Source of the DNA: Oscillospiraceae bacterium
GTDB taxonomy: Bacteria > Bacillota > Clostridia > Oscillospirales > CAG-272
Length of the DNA: 38,839 nt
Reading direction: 5' to 3'
NCBI GenBank assembly: GCA_015063685.1
Contig: SVTR01000034.1
Coordinates: 1 to 38,839 of the forward strand
Part shown: in pieces, positions 27,146-34,955 of the stretch
Layout: each line of letters begins with the position of its first letter
Numbering within the stretch: the first letter of the stretch is position 1
Program-made: the position numbers and the translations under genes
Notes under the pieces: model-generated
What the model saw: only the letters and a program-made list of their open reading frames with translations
Databases searched by the model: none
What the model was told of the DNA's origin: nothing

Positions 27146-28558
27146 ATGGCAAAGCAACTTATCATGCCGCCCGACAACCTTCAAGAGCGAATTGTTTATA
27201 TGGAAAGGGTACGGCAGTGGAATTTCGCCTCCCATATGAAGCGGAAGGTTTACGTTCAGACGTTTGGTTGTCAGCAAAACGAAGCTGATAGCGAAAAATA
27301 TCTTGGTATGGCAGTGGATATGGGCTATGAGCAAACGGATATCCCTGATGATGCCGATCTGATCATCGTCAACACCTGTGCCATCCGTGAGCACGCCGAG
27401 AAAAAAGCCCTGTCCATTATTGGACAGTACAAGCATATCAAAGCGAAAAATAAGGACCTCATGATCGGTGTCTGCGGATGTATGGTAGCTCAGGAGCATC
27501 GCAGGGAAGAGCTGAAAATGAAATATCCTTACGTGACCTTCACCCTGGGCACGGCTTCTCTTCACCATCTTCCCCGCGTGCTTTGGGAAGCCATTGAGAC
27601 AAAAAAACGCCTGATTACCACAGACAGCTCTGAGGATTTTACTACGACTGTGGCTGAGGGGATGCCTGTACACCGCGGTTCCGACTACCGTGCCTGGGTC
27701 TCTATCATGTATGGCTGTAACAATTTTTGCTCATACTGCATCGTACCCTACGTCCGCGGCCGTGAACGGAGCAGAAATAAGGAAGATATTATTTCCGAAG
27801 TCAAGACGCTGGTGGCCGAGGGCTACAAGGACATCACCCTTCTTGGCCAAAACGTCAATTCCTACGGCAAGGGTACGAATACCGACTTTGCGGATCTCCT
27901 TGCGGAGCTTGATACTATCGAGGGTGACTATTGGCTACGTTTTATGACCAGTCATCCCAAGGACGCAAGCCACAAGCTGATTGACGTTATGGCAAACGGT
28001 AAGCATATCGCCCATCAATTCCATCTGCCTTTGCAATCGGGCAATGACGTCGTGCTGAAAGCGATGAATCGCCATTACGATATGGAAAGATACATGGATA
28101 GTGTCCTCTATATGCGGGAAAAGATGCCCGATGTGACGATTACCTCGGATATCATCGTTGGTTTTCCCGGCGAGACCGAGGAGCAGTTTGAGGATACCCT
28201 GAAAGCCCTCTCGTGTGTTCGCTTCGATATGCTGTATTCCTTTATCTACTCTCCTCGCAAGGGAACTCCCGCAGCCGAAAAAGAACAGGTGCCAGATACG
28301 GTGAAGGGAAACCGATTTGACCGTTTGCTGGCGACCCAAAACGAGATCGCCCTGTCTCAGAATTCTCCTCTTGTGGGAAAGAAATTGAGGGTTCTTTGTG
28401 ACGGTGTCAGCAAAGGCGATAGTCAGGTCTATAGCGGACGCACGGAAGGGAACAAAATCGTCTTCTTTGACGGGAATCCGGCAATGGTCGGACAATTTGT
28501 CAACGTTAAAATCAATAAAGCTGAAGCCTTCGCTCTATGGGGCAAGGTCATCAAATAA
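27146..28558 (+). CDS. miaB: tRNA-2-methylthio-N6-dimethylallyladenosine synthase MiaB
   Basis: This 470-residue radical-SAM methylthiotransferase adds the 2-methylthio group to i6A37 of tRNAs reading UNN codons. The N-terminal UPF0004 domain carries the auxiliary cluster cysteines C42 (FGCQQNEAD), C78 (NTCAIRE) and C112 (GVCGCM). The radical-SAM motif CNNFCSYC supplies C191, C195 and C198. FLGQNVNSYG-like LLGQNVNSYG and a C-terminal TRAM domain (about 400-470) complete the family pattern. Length is normal for MiaB. A consensus promoter lies directly upstream, and ricA and mutS follow, as in Bacillus (ymcB-ymcA-mutS). Confidence 0.97.
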   Translation: MAKQLIMPPDNLQERIVYMERVRQWNFASHMKRKVYVQTFGCQQNEADSEKYLGMAVDMGYEQTDIPDDADLIIVNTCAIREHAEKKALSIIGQYKHIKAKNKDLMIGVCGCMVAQEHRREELKMKYPYVTFTLGTASLHHLPRVLWEAIETKKRLITTDSSEDFTTTVAEGMPVHRGSDYRAWVSIMYGCNNFCSYCIVPYVRGRERSRNKEDIISEVKTLVAEGYKDITLLGQNVNSYGKGTNTDFADLLAELDTIEGDYWLRFMTSHPKDASHKLIDVMANGKHIAHQFHLPLQSGNDVVLKAMNRHYDMERYMDSVLYMREKMPDVTITSDIIVGFPGETEEQFEDTLKALSCVRFDMLYSFIYSPRKGTPAAEKEQVPDTVKGNRFDRLLATQNEIALSQNSPLVGKKLRVLCDGVSKGDSQVYSGRTEGNKIVFFDGNPAMVGQFVNVKINKAEAFALWGKVIK

Positions 28559-28584
28559 AATCATGAAATATGGAGATTAAAATC

Positions 28585-28995
28585 ATGGAAAACAACAACA
28601 TCGATACGAAAAACGTTTTTGAACTGGCTATCATCCTGGGTAAGGCCTTGAAGGAAGATCCCCGTCTCGTTAAAATGGAAGCATGCCGCAAGGCTTATGA
28701 GGAAAATGCTGAGCTGTCTCAATGGATTGCCGAGTACGGTGTTCAGCAGAAGGCAATGGAAAACGTTACTACCGGAAACGATTTTGACCCTCAGCTGATC
28801 CAGAATATTCAGGATCGCATTAACGTTTTGTACGAGAAGATCGTGGCTCATCCCGTGTACGTTGAGATGAATGATGCGCAGGATGCGGTCAATGAGCTGA
28901 TGAATGCCGTCAATAACACCATCATGTTTGCTATCACTGGTGAGATGCCTTCCAATTGCACTCACGATTGCTCTACCTGCGGCGGTTGCCACTAA
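28585..28995 (+). CDS. ricA: YlbF/YmcA family regulator, RicA-like
   Basis: This 136-residue helical protein belongs to the YlbF/YmcA (Com_YlbF) family. The body runs from FELAIILGKALKEDP to VNELMNAVNNTI. The tail ends in a Cys cluster, CTHDCSTCGGC, a probable iron-sulfur ligand set like that used by the RicA-RicF-RicT complex. In Bacillus this complex helps RNase Y mature mRNAs and affects competence, sporulation and biofilm. Placement between miaB and mutS matches B. subtilis ymcA, which is why I name it ricA rather than ricF. I chose ATG 28585, with GGAG 9 bases upstream, over ATG 28570, which has no ribosome binding site. Confidence 0.82.
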   Translation: MENNNIDTKNVFELAIILGKALKEDPRLVKMEACRKAYEENAELSQWIAEYGVQQKAMENVTTGNDFDPQLIQNIQDRINVLYEKIVAHPVYVEMNDAQDAVNELMNAVNNTIMFAITGEMPSNCTHDCSTCGGCH

Positions 28996-29035
28996 CGACA
29001 CGTTTCTCTAATTTTCAGAAAGCGAGGCTCTGCTC

Positions 29036-31633
29036 ATGACCCCAATGATGCAGCAGTATTTTGATATCAAAAATCAATACAAGGACTTCCTTGTGTTCTA
29101 CCGTCTCGGAGATTTCTACGAGATGTTCTTTGACGACGCCATCACAGCCTCTCGTGTGCTGGAGCTGACCCTCACGGGCAGAGATTGCGGCGAAGCAGAG
29201 CGGGCACCCATGTGCGGCGTCCCCTTCCATTCGGCAGAGGGCTACATCGGCAAGCTGATCGAGAAGGGCTTCAAGGTAGCCATCTGCGAGCAGGTAGAGG
29301 ATCCCGCCCTTGCCAAGGGACTTGTGAAGCGTGAAGTCATCCGTGTCATCACCCCGGGTACGGTCATTGAATCGTCTCTCCTGCCCGAGCAGAAGAACAA
29401 CTACATTTGCTCTATGTACCTCTCCGAGATGTCCTTCGGCCTCTGCTTTGCTGACGTCTCCACAGCCCAGGTACACGCTACCGTCATTGACGGAGACCGC
29501 ATGGACGAACATCTCATCAACGAGCTGGGTACCTATATGCCCCGCGAGGTCATCTGTAATCTGTCCGCAAAGAAGTTTTCCGCAGCGGCAGAATATATCA
29601 CCTCCCACGGAGGGTTGCTCACCGATAACCAGGGCGGCCGCTTCGATTATAGCGTATGCTCCGCCCGGGTGTCAGCCCAGTTTGGTGACAATCTCAAGGA
29701 GGGCATCCTTGAAAACAAATCCCTGATCTGTGCCGTTGGCGCGCTCCTTGACTACCTCACCGAGACCCAGAAGAACGACCTTTCCTACATAAAGGAACTG
29801 CTCGTCTACGACGAAGGTCAATATCTGGAGCTGGATGTGAACACTCGCCGCAATCTGGAACTGACCGAGACCATGCGCACCAAGGAAAAGAAGGGCTCGC
29901 TTTTATGGGTATTGGATAAGACCAAGACCTCCTCGGGCGCCCGTATGCTACGCCGTTGGGTGGAGCATCCTTTGCTGGCACCCGACAAGATCATCCGCCG
30001 TCAGAACGCCGTGGAGGAGCTTTACGGTGCCTTCATGATGCGTGAGGAGATCGGTGAGCTTCTGTCCCACGTTCTTGACTTGGAACGCCTCATTACAAAG
30101 ATCGTCTACGGCACCGCCAACGCCAAGGATCTCCGCGCCGTGTGGAGTACTGCCAGCGTTCTGCCTGAGGTCAAATCTTTGCTGAAAGATGCCCAATCGG
30201 ACGAGCTTCGCCGCATTTATGAGGAACTAGATTGCCTCGAGGATATCTGCGACGAGATCAGCCGCGGTATCACCGAAGAACCGCCCTTTACCGTCCGTGA
30301 GGGCGACATGATCGCCGACGGCTATGATCCCGAGGTGGACCGCCTCCGCTCCATCATGAAAAACGGCCAATCCTGGGTGGAAAAGGTAGCCGCCGAGGAA
30401 AAGGAGCGCACGGGCATCAAGACCCTCAAAATCAGCTATAACAAGGTGTTCGGCTACTATATCGAGGTATCCAAGTCCTTCATGAACATGGTGCCTGATA
30501 CCTACATCAGAAAGCAGACTCTCGCAAATTGCGAGCGTTACATAACAAGCGAGCTCAAAGACATGGAGTCTACCATTCTGGGGGCTAAAGACAAGGTCTG
30601 TGCCTTGGAATACGAAATTTTCAACCGCATCCGTGCCTTTGTGGCAGAGCGAAGCGAACGTGTTCAACACACCGCCGCGCTTCTGTCAGAGCTGGACGTG
30701 TACTGTAGTCTCGCTACCGTGGCCTCCCGCTACCAATATGTCCGTCCCGAGATCACTGCTACCGATGTTATCGACATCCGCGACGGCCGCCACCCCGTGG
30801 TGGAGCGGTTTGTCAAGGATCTCTATTTCGTTCCCAACGACGTGTATCTCAACACCAAGGATGACCGCCTCATGCTCATCACGGGCCCCAATATGGCGGG
30901 TAAGTCCACCTATATGCGACAGGTGGCACTCATCGTCCTGCTCGCCCAGATCGGTTCTTTTGTGCCCGCGTCCAGCGCCAGCATTGGCATCGTAGACAAG
31001 ATGTTCACCCGCGTGGGCGCGTCTGACGACCTGGCCAGCGGTCAGTCCACCTTCATGCTGGAAATGAACGAGGTGGCCTACATCCTGCGCAACGCCACCA
31101 AAAAGAGCCTGATCATCTACGATGAAGTGGGTCGCGGTACCTCCACCTTTGACGGTATGTCCATCGCCCGCGCCATCGTGGAGTACACCGCCAGCCGTAA
31201 GATCGGCGCGCGTACCCTGTTTGCTACCCATTACCACGAGCTGACAAGCATGGAAGGGGAGTACGACGGCGTGGTGAACTACCACATCGCTGCCAAGAAG
31301 CGAGGGGATACCATCACCTTCCTCCGCAAGATCGTCAAAGGCTCCACCGATGACAGCTACGGTATTGAAGTCGCTAAACTGGCAGGATTGCCCAATGAGG
31401 TCATCAAGCGCGCCAAGGAGGTGCTTTCCATGGTAGAAGCTTCCTCCAAGGCCGTCCGTGATGCCGTGGACGGAAATGCTCCCGCCAAGACCAAAGAGGA
31501 CGACGGCCTCCTGTCCATCGACGATATGATCAATGAGCAGCTCATCGAGGAGCTGAGGCAGGTGGATCTCAATACCCTGTCGCCCTTTGAGTGTATGTCG
31601 CTGATGTTTGAGTGGAAAAAGCGGTACAGATAA
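29036..31633 (+). CDS. mutS: DNA mismatch repair ATPase MutS
   Basis: This 865-residue protein has full MutS length. The mismatch-reading F-x-E motif is F27-Y28-E29 within RLGDFYEMFF. Connector, lever and clamp domains follow. The ABC-type ATPase has Walker A GPNMAGKST (from G617, K623), a DLASGQSTFMLEM signature and Walker B LIIYDEVGRGTSTFDG. A helix-turn-helix dimerisation tail ends the protein. It recognises mismatches and recruits MutL, encoded about 3.3 kb downstream. The start at 29036 is preceded by GCGAGG. It is part of the miaB-ricA-mutS unit. Confidence 0.98.
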   Translation: MTPMMQQYFDIKNQYKDFLVFYRLGDFYEMFFDDAITASRVLELTLTGRDCGEAERAPMCGVPFHSAEGYIGKLIEKGFKVAICEQVEDPALAKGLVKREVIRVITPGTVIESSLLPEQKNNYICSMYLSEMSFGLCFADVSTAQVHATVIDGDRMDEHLINELGTYMPREVICNLSAKKFSAAAEYITSHGGLLTDNQGGRFDYSVCSARVSAQFGDNLKEGILENKSLICAVGALLDYLTETQKNDLSYIKELLVYDEGQYLELDVNTRRNLELTETMRTKEKKGSLLWVLDKTKTSSGARMLRRWVEHPLLAPDKIIRRQNAVEELYGAFMMREEIGELLSHVLDLERLITKIVYGTANAKDLRAVWSTASVLPEVKSLLKDAQSDELRRIYEELDCLEDICDEISRGITEEPPFTVREGDMIADGYDPEVDRLRSIMKNGQSWVEKVAAEEKERTGIKTLKISYNKVFGYYIEVSKSFMNMVPDTYIRKQTLANCERYITSELKDMESTILGAKDKVCALEYEIFNRIRAFVAERSERVQHTAALLSELDVYCSLATVASRYQYVRPEITATDVIDIRDGRHPVVERFVKDLYFVPNDVYLNTKDDRLMLITGPNMAGKSTYMRQVALIVLLAQIGSFVPASSASIGIVDKMFTRVGASDDLASGQSTFMLEMNEVAYILRNATKKSLIIYDEVGRGTSTFDGMSIARAIVEYTASRKIGARTLFATHYHELTSMEGEYDGVVNYHIAAKKRGDTITFLRKIVKGSTDDSYGIEVAKLAGLPNEVIKRAKEVLSMVEASSKAVRDAVDGNAPAKTKEDDGLLSIDDMINEQLIEELRQVDLNTLSPFECMSLMFEWKKRYR

Positions 31634-31658
31634 TTTCGTTTCTATAAGGACACAATGT

Positions 31659-32225
31659 ATGAAGCTAATATATCAAAACATTATCCTTCGGGATATGATA
31701 GATTCCGACATTGAGGACTATGTACGTTGGTTTACTACCGAAACAGAATGGTCAAATACTGATGCACCGTGGGAACCTATCGAATCGGACGAGGAAACCG
31801 AGCGCACATCATGGCGTGAATACTATAAGTCCGTGAAAGACCTTCCCGATGACGTTCGCCGTTGGAAGTTTGAAATCGAATGGAACGGCAGACACATTGG
31901 CTGGGTAAGCTCCTACCCCATTGACGAGAACTACGAATGGATTGGCGAGATCAAGGACGGTCAGACCGTCTATCGTGCCATTGGCATTGATATTTGCGAA
32001 CCCGACGTATGGGGCAAAGGTGTCGGCACAAACGCCCTCCGTGCCTTTATGAATTACTACTTTGAGAACGGCGTGGACGAGCTTTATACACAAACTTGGT
32101 CGGGTAACGTCCGTATGCTCCGTTGTGCTGAAAAGCTCGGTTTTGCGGAGTATAACCGCAACGTAGGTACAAGAGAGGTTGGCGGACAGAAATATGATGG
32201 ATTGACCTTTAGATTAAAAAGATAA
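31659..32225 (+). CDS. GNAT family N-acetyltransferase (RimJ/RimL-like)
   Basis: This 188-residue protein has the GNAT fold. The acetyl-CoA binding region is around IDICEPDVWGKGVGTNALR (the Q/R-x-x-G-x-G/A signature appears as GKGVGT), followed by NVRMLRCAEKLGF, typical of RimJ/RimL-like enzymes. The acceptor substrate is unknown. I chose ATG 31659, with AAGGA 9 bases upstream; an earlier in-frame ATG at 31608 would overlap mutS. The stop overlaps the next start (TAATG), so translation is probably coupled to the Sel1-Nudix gene. Confidence 0.85.
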   Translation: MKLIYQNIILRDMIDSDIEDYVRWFTTETEWSNTDAPWEPIESDEETERTSWREYYKSVKDLPDDVRRWKFEIEWNGRHIGWVSSYPIDENYEWIGEIKDGQTVYRAIGIDICEPDVWGKGVGTNALRAFMNYYFENGVDELYTQTWSGNVRMLRCAEKLGFAEYNRNVGTREVGGQKYDGLTFRLKR

Positions 32226-33076
32226 TGTTAGAAAACTATTACAAGCCATGCAGAGAGCTTGATATCTGCAACGAACTTATTGACAAATACTTTAATACAC
32301 AGCAATATGAGAAGTGCTTTGAGGGGCACTTGGCTCTTGCCGAGCAGGGCTATTCTCTTGCCGAGTGTCAGATCGGCTACTTCTATTACGACGGTCTCGG
32401 TGTTAAGAAGGACCTTGAAAAAGCGGTCTATTGGACACGCAGAGCCGCCGATCACGGCGACCGTGACGGACAGTACAACCTCGCTTGGTTCTATGAAGAT
32501 GCCATCGGCGTGGAGCGTGATATAGAGCAAGCAATCTTTTGGTATCGCAAAGCGGCCTTGCAGAATCACGACCTTGCCATCAAAAAGTGCAAGGAGTTTG
32601 GTGTTGATCTGAATGCTCCGATGATTGACCGAGAGGTCATTCGTAAAAATCTCCAATGCAGAATTTATCCGCTTGATTACCTTGAAAGGTACAAATACAC
32701 GGTAATATGTACTTCCTATCAGGGCAAGTGGATTCTTTCAAAGCACAAAAAGCGCAACACTTGGGAACCGCAGGGTGGTCATATTGAGAGCGGTGAAACT
32801 CCGCTTGAATGTGCAAGGCGAGAGCTTTTTGAAGAAAGTGGAATCAAGGATGCAGACATCTATCCCGTGTGTGACTATTGGGGATTCGACAAGCAATCCT
32901 GTTCAAACGGAATGGTATTCCTGGCTGTCGTTCACTCCCTTGGTAAGCTTCCCGAAAGTGAAATGAAAGAAATAAGGCTATTTGATACTCTTCCCGAAGA
33001 GCTTACATATCCGCAGACCTCACCAAAGCTGTATGTGGAAGCGGAGAAAGTTTTGAAAGAAGGATTAGAAAAATAA
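32225..33076 (+). CDS. Sel1-repeat and Nudix hydrolase fusion
   Basis: This 283-residue protein joins two domain types rarely seen together. Residues about 25-130 hold TPR-like Sel1 repeats (IGYFYYDGLGVKKDLEKAV and LAWFYEDAIGVERDIEQAI). Residues about 150-280 hold a Nudix domain with a complete Nudix box from G185 (GHIESGETPLEC, then RRELFEESG, about 185-207), preceded by WEPQGG. Nudix enzymes hydrolyse nucleoside diphosphates linked to another group; the Sel1 part probably binds a protein partner or places the enzyme in a complex. The start overlaps the GNAT stop by one base. The substrate cannot be inferred. Confidence 0.83.
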   Translation: MLENYYKPCRELDICNELIDKYFNTQQYEKCFEGHLALAEQGYSLAECQIGYFYYDGLGVKKDLEKAVYWTRRAADHGDRDGQYNLAWFYEDAIGVERDIEQAIFWYRKAALQNHDLAIKKCKEFGVDLNAPMIDREVIRKNLQCRIYPLDYLERYKYTVICTSYQGKWILSKHKKRNTWEPQGGHIESGETPLECARRELFEESGIKDADIYPVCDYWGFDKQSCSNGMVFLAVVHSLGKLPESEMKEIRLFDTLPEELTYPQTSPKLYVEAEKVLKEGLEK

Positions 33077-33077
33077 T

Positions 33078-33779
33078 ATGATAATCAATTGCCTGTGGGA
33101 ACATAACGGCAACGACACCTTGTTATATGCGGTAGACTATATCGGCGCATATACGCGAGGCGCGACCCTTGCCGAAGCCGTCTCAAAAATGCCCCGTGAG
33201 ATCGCGTCTTATCTCCAATGGCGGGGCGAATCTGCCCCCGAGCATTGCGAGATGGTGATCATCCAAGAAAAAATGTCCGATCTCCATATCAAGGACGCCG
33301 ATTCCGACGCCATTTTTGACTGTGAAAAATCTCCCTTGACAAGGGAAGAATATGAGACGCTGAAAGTTCTCGCCCTTCGATCTGCCAAGGATTTTCTAAC
33401 TCTGTATGAGTCCATCCCCGACAAGGACGCGGGTCTGTCTCCCCTCCGCAAGACCTTTTACGGTCAAGTCCCCCACACCGCCCGTGAGATGTACGCGCAT
33501 ACCAAGAGTGTCAACGCCTACTACTTCGGAGAGATCGGTGTGGATGCAAAAAATGACGGAGATATATACGAATGCCGCAAAAGAGGCTTTGACGCGCTGG
33601 AAGCCGAACCCGATTTTCTGCATACACCCGTAATCGAGGGAAGCTATGGGGAATTTTGGTCGCTTCGCAAGATGCTCCGCCGTTTTATTTGGCATGATCG
33701 CATCCATGCGAGGGCCATGTGGAGAGGAGCGATAAAAGTATTTGGTGCGGAGAATATCGTAAATCCGTTTTACTTTTGA
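33078..33779 (+). CDS. HicB-like N-terminus with DinB-like C-terminal domain
   Basis: This 233-residue protein begins with a HicB-like fold: LYAVDYIGAYTRGATLAEAV and then a MPREIASYLQW helix. The C-terminal ~140 residues look like a DinB/YfiT-type four-helix bundle, with VPHTAREMYAH in one helix and IWHDRIHARAMWR near the end. The histidines in the first helix and H206 and H210 could form the usual metal triad. DinB-like proteins include thiol transferases and many stress-induced enzymes of unknown role. It lies one base after the previous stop, so it is in the same transcript. No HicA toxin is adjacent, so an antitoxin role is unlikely. Confidence 0.65.
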   Translation: MIINCLWEHNGNDTLLYAVDYIGAYTRGATLAEAVSKMPREIASYLQWRGESAPEHCEMVIIQEKMSDLHIKDADSDAIFDCEKSPLTREEYETLKVLALRSAKDFLTLYESIPDKDAGLSPLRKTFYGQVPHTAREMYAHTKSVNAYYFGEIGVDAKNDGDIYECRKRGFDALEAEPDFLHTPVIEGSYGEFWSLRKMLRRFIWHDRIHARAMWRGAIKVFGAENIVNPFYF

Positions 33780-33799
33780 TAAGGATAAAGATTGAAAAA

Positions 33800-34321
33800 A
33801 TGAACCTCATAAAAACCGAAAGACTCACTATCCGCCCCATCGTCGCAGACGATTGGAAAAACATCAAAGAAATATGGGTGGACTTCAACGCATCATCCCT
33901 TTCAAAATACGATATGCCGCATAATACCGACGATGAAAATGTCCGCACAAGAATATCGCGGTGGGCAGAAGCCAACAAAGGCACCGACCATATGTTTTTT
34001 GCCATATGCCTCGAAGATACCGTCATCGGATATAGTGCCTTTAACATCAGAGAAAGCGGACACGAGATCGGCTATTGCTTCCACTCCGCATATCACGGCA
34101 AGGGCTATGCCAAAGAGAGCCACTTGGCACTTTTGGATCACATGCGTACCCTTGGCATCAAAAGGCTGACCGCAGGTACAGCACTCAACAACACGCCCTC
34201 CGTTGCACTTCTCAAAGCATTAGGCTTTGTATTGATCGAAACAGAAAAGGTATCCTTCTATCAGGATGCCGACGGTAACGATATTGTGTTCGTCGGCGGT
34301 GTTTTTGAACTCATGCTGTAA
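33800..34321 (+). CDS. GNAT family N-acetyltransferase (RimJ/RimL-like)
   Basis: This 173-residue acetyltransferase shows the RimJ/RimL pattern: TERLTIRPIVADDW at the start, GYCFHSAYHGKGYAKES as the acetyl-CoA loop, GTALNNTPSVALLKALGF and a final strand. It is distinct in sequence from the GNAT at 31659. I start it at ATG 33800, where homology to the family begins; AAGGA lies 14 bases upstream, a loose spacing. An earlier frame opening at 33719 overlaps the previous gene and adds a non-conserved leader. The acceptor is unknown. Confidence 0.85.
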   Translation: MNLIKTERLTIRPIVADDWKNIKEIWVDFNASSLSKYDMPHNTDDENVRTRISRWAEANKGTDHMFFAICLEDTVIGYSAFNIRESGHEIGYCFHSAYHGKGYAKESHLALLDHMRTLGIKRLTAGTALNNTPSVALLKALGFVLIETEKVSFYQDADGNDIVFVGGVFELML

Positions 34322-34372
34322 AACTGTCATCATGTAAGAATACATTGAATAGCAGGATTTTCTGAATAGTCC

Positions 34373-34438
34373 GTAGGGGCGAACTGTGTTCGCCCGCGTT
34401 GTAAAACAATATCACGGGCGAACACAGTTCGCCCCTAC
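34373..34438. repeat. 24 bp-arm palindromic repeat, copy 1
   Basis: The perfect inverted repeat is GTAGGGGCGAACTGTG... (34373-34396) with its complement at 34415-34438, separated by an 18-base loop. The same arms recur at 34851-34917. This type of GGGGCGAAC-TGTTCGCCC palindrome is common between genes in Clostridia. The downstream flank up to an ATG is also shared with the mutL leader. Confidence 0.85.
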
Positions 34439-34476
34439 CGAAATATTCCATAGACGCCAAAAGAAAGGAGCCAGCC

Positions 34477-34551
34477 ATGTCCGACGAAGCCCGCGCTGAA
34501 CAGCTTCTTTTGAAAATGGATATGCCTCTTTTCGTGAGGAGCTATATATGA
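34477..34551 (+). CDS. Possible 24-residue leader peptide or gene remnant
   Basis: An ATG at 34477 with a good AAAGGAG site opens a 24-codon frame whose TGA overlaps the next ATG (ATGA at 34548). The peptide (MSDEARAEQLLLKMDMP and a short tail) resembles nothing I know. Its upstream 100 bases are a near copy of the mutL leader, so it may be the cut-off start of a lost gene. It could also couple translation to the next gene. Confidence 0.35.
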   Translation: MSDEARAEQLLLKMDMPLFVRSYI

Positions 34552-34844
34552 AAAGGAAGATTGTCACCATCTGCGGCTCATTCAAATTTCTCGAAAAAAT
34601 TCAAGAAATTTCCGAACAACTGGAAATTGAAAACGGTTACGTCGTTCTTGGCGTTATTCCTCATGTTCTAAACAGAACCTTGACAGATGCCGAAATATCT
34701 TTGCTCGGTGAGCTTCATAAAGCCAAAATTGATCTCTCCGATGCCATTTTCGTGGTCAATGTGGGCGGTTATATCGGTGAGGCTGTGAAAAACGAAATTG
34801 AGTACGCGAAAGAACGTGGAAAAGAAATCCTATATTTAGAATAA
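34548..34844 (+). CDS. Small Rossmann-like protein of the nucleoside 2-deoxyribosyltransferase-like group
   Basis: This 98-residue protein has an ICGSFKF loop near the start, HKAKIDLSDAIFVVNVGGY in the middle and GEAVKNEIEYAKERGKEILYLE at the end. This matches small proteins related to nucleoside 2-deoxyribosyltransferases (DUF4406-like). The conserved D-x-x-D and G-x-x-x-x-E positions suggest nucleotide or nucleoside binding, but activity is unproven. It sits between two copies of the 24 bp-arm palindrome, so the segment may have been inserted or rearranged. Confidence 0.7.
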   Translation: MKRKIVTICGSFKFLEKIQEISEQLEIENGYVVLGVIPHVLNRTLTDAEISLLGELHKAKIDLSDAIFVVNVGGYIGEAVKNEIEYAKERGKEILYLE

Positions 34845-34850
34845 TCAACC

Positions 34851-34917
34851 GTAGGGGCGAACTGTGTTCGCCCGCACTACAGAAATATTATTACGGGCGA
34901 ACACAGTTCGCCCCTAC
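34851..34917. repeat. 24 bp-arm palindromic repeat, copy 2 (mutL leader)
   Basis: The arms 34851-34874 and 34894-34917 are identical to those of copy 1, with a 19-base loop of different sequence. The shared flank ACCGAAATATTC...CAAAAGAAAGGAGCC continues to the mutL ribosome binding site. Confidence 0.85.
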
Positions 34918-34955
34918 CGAAATATTCAATATACATCAAAAGAAAGGAGCCTCCC

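Noticed and set aside
31608..31658. Upstream ATG extension of the GNAT gene into mutS
   Set aside because: It overlaps the mutS coding end, lacks a ribosome binding site and adds residues not typical of the family; ATG 31659 has a good site.
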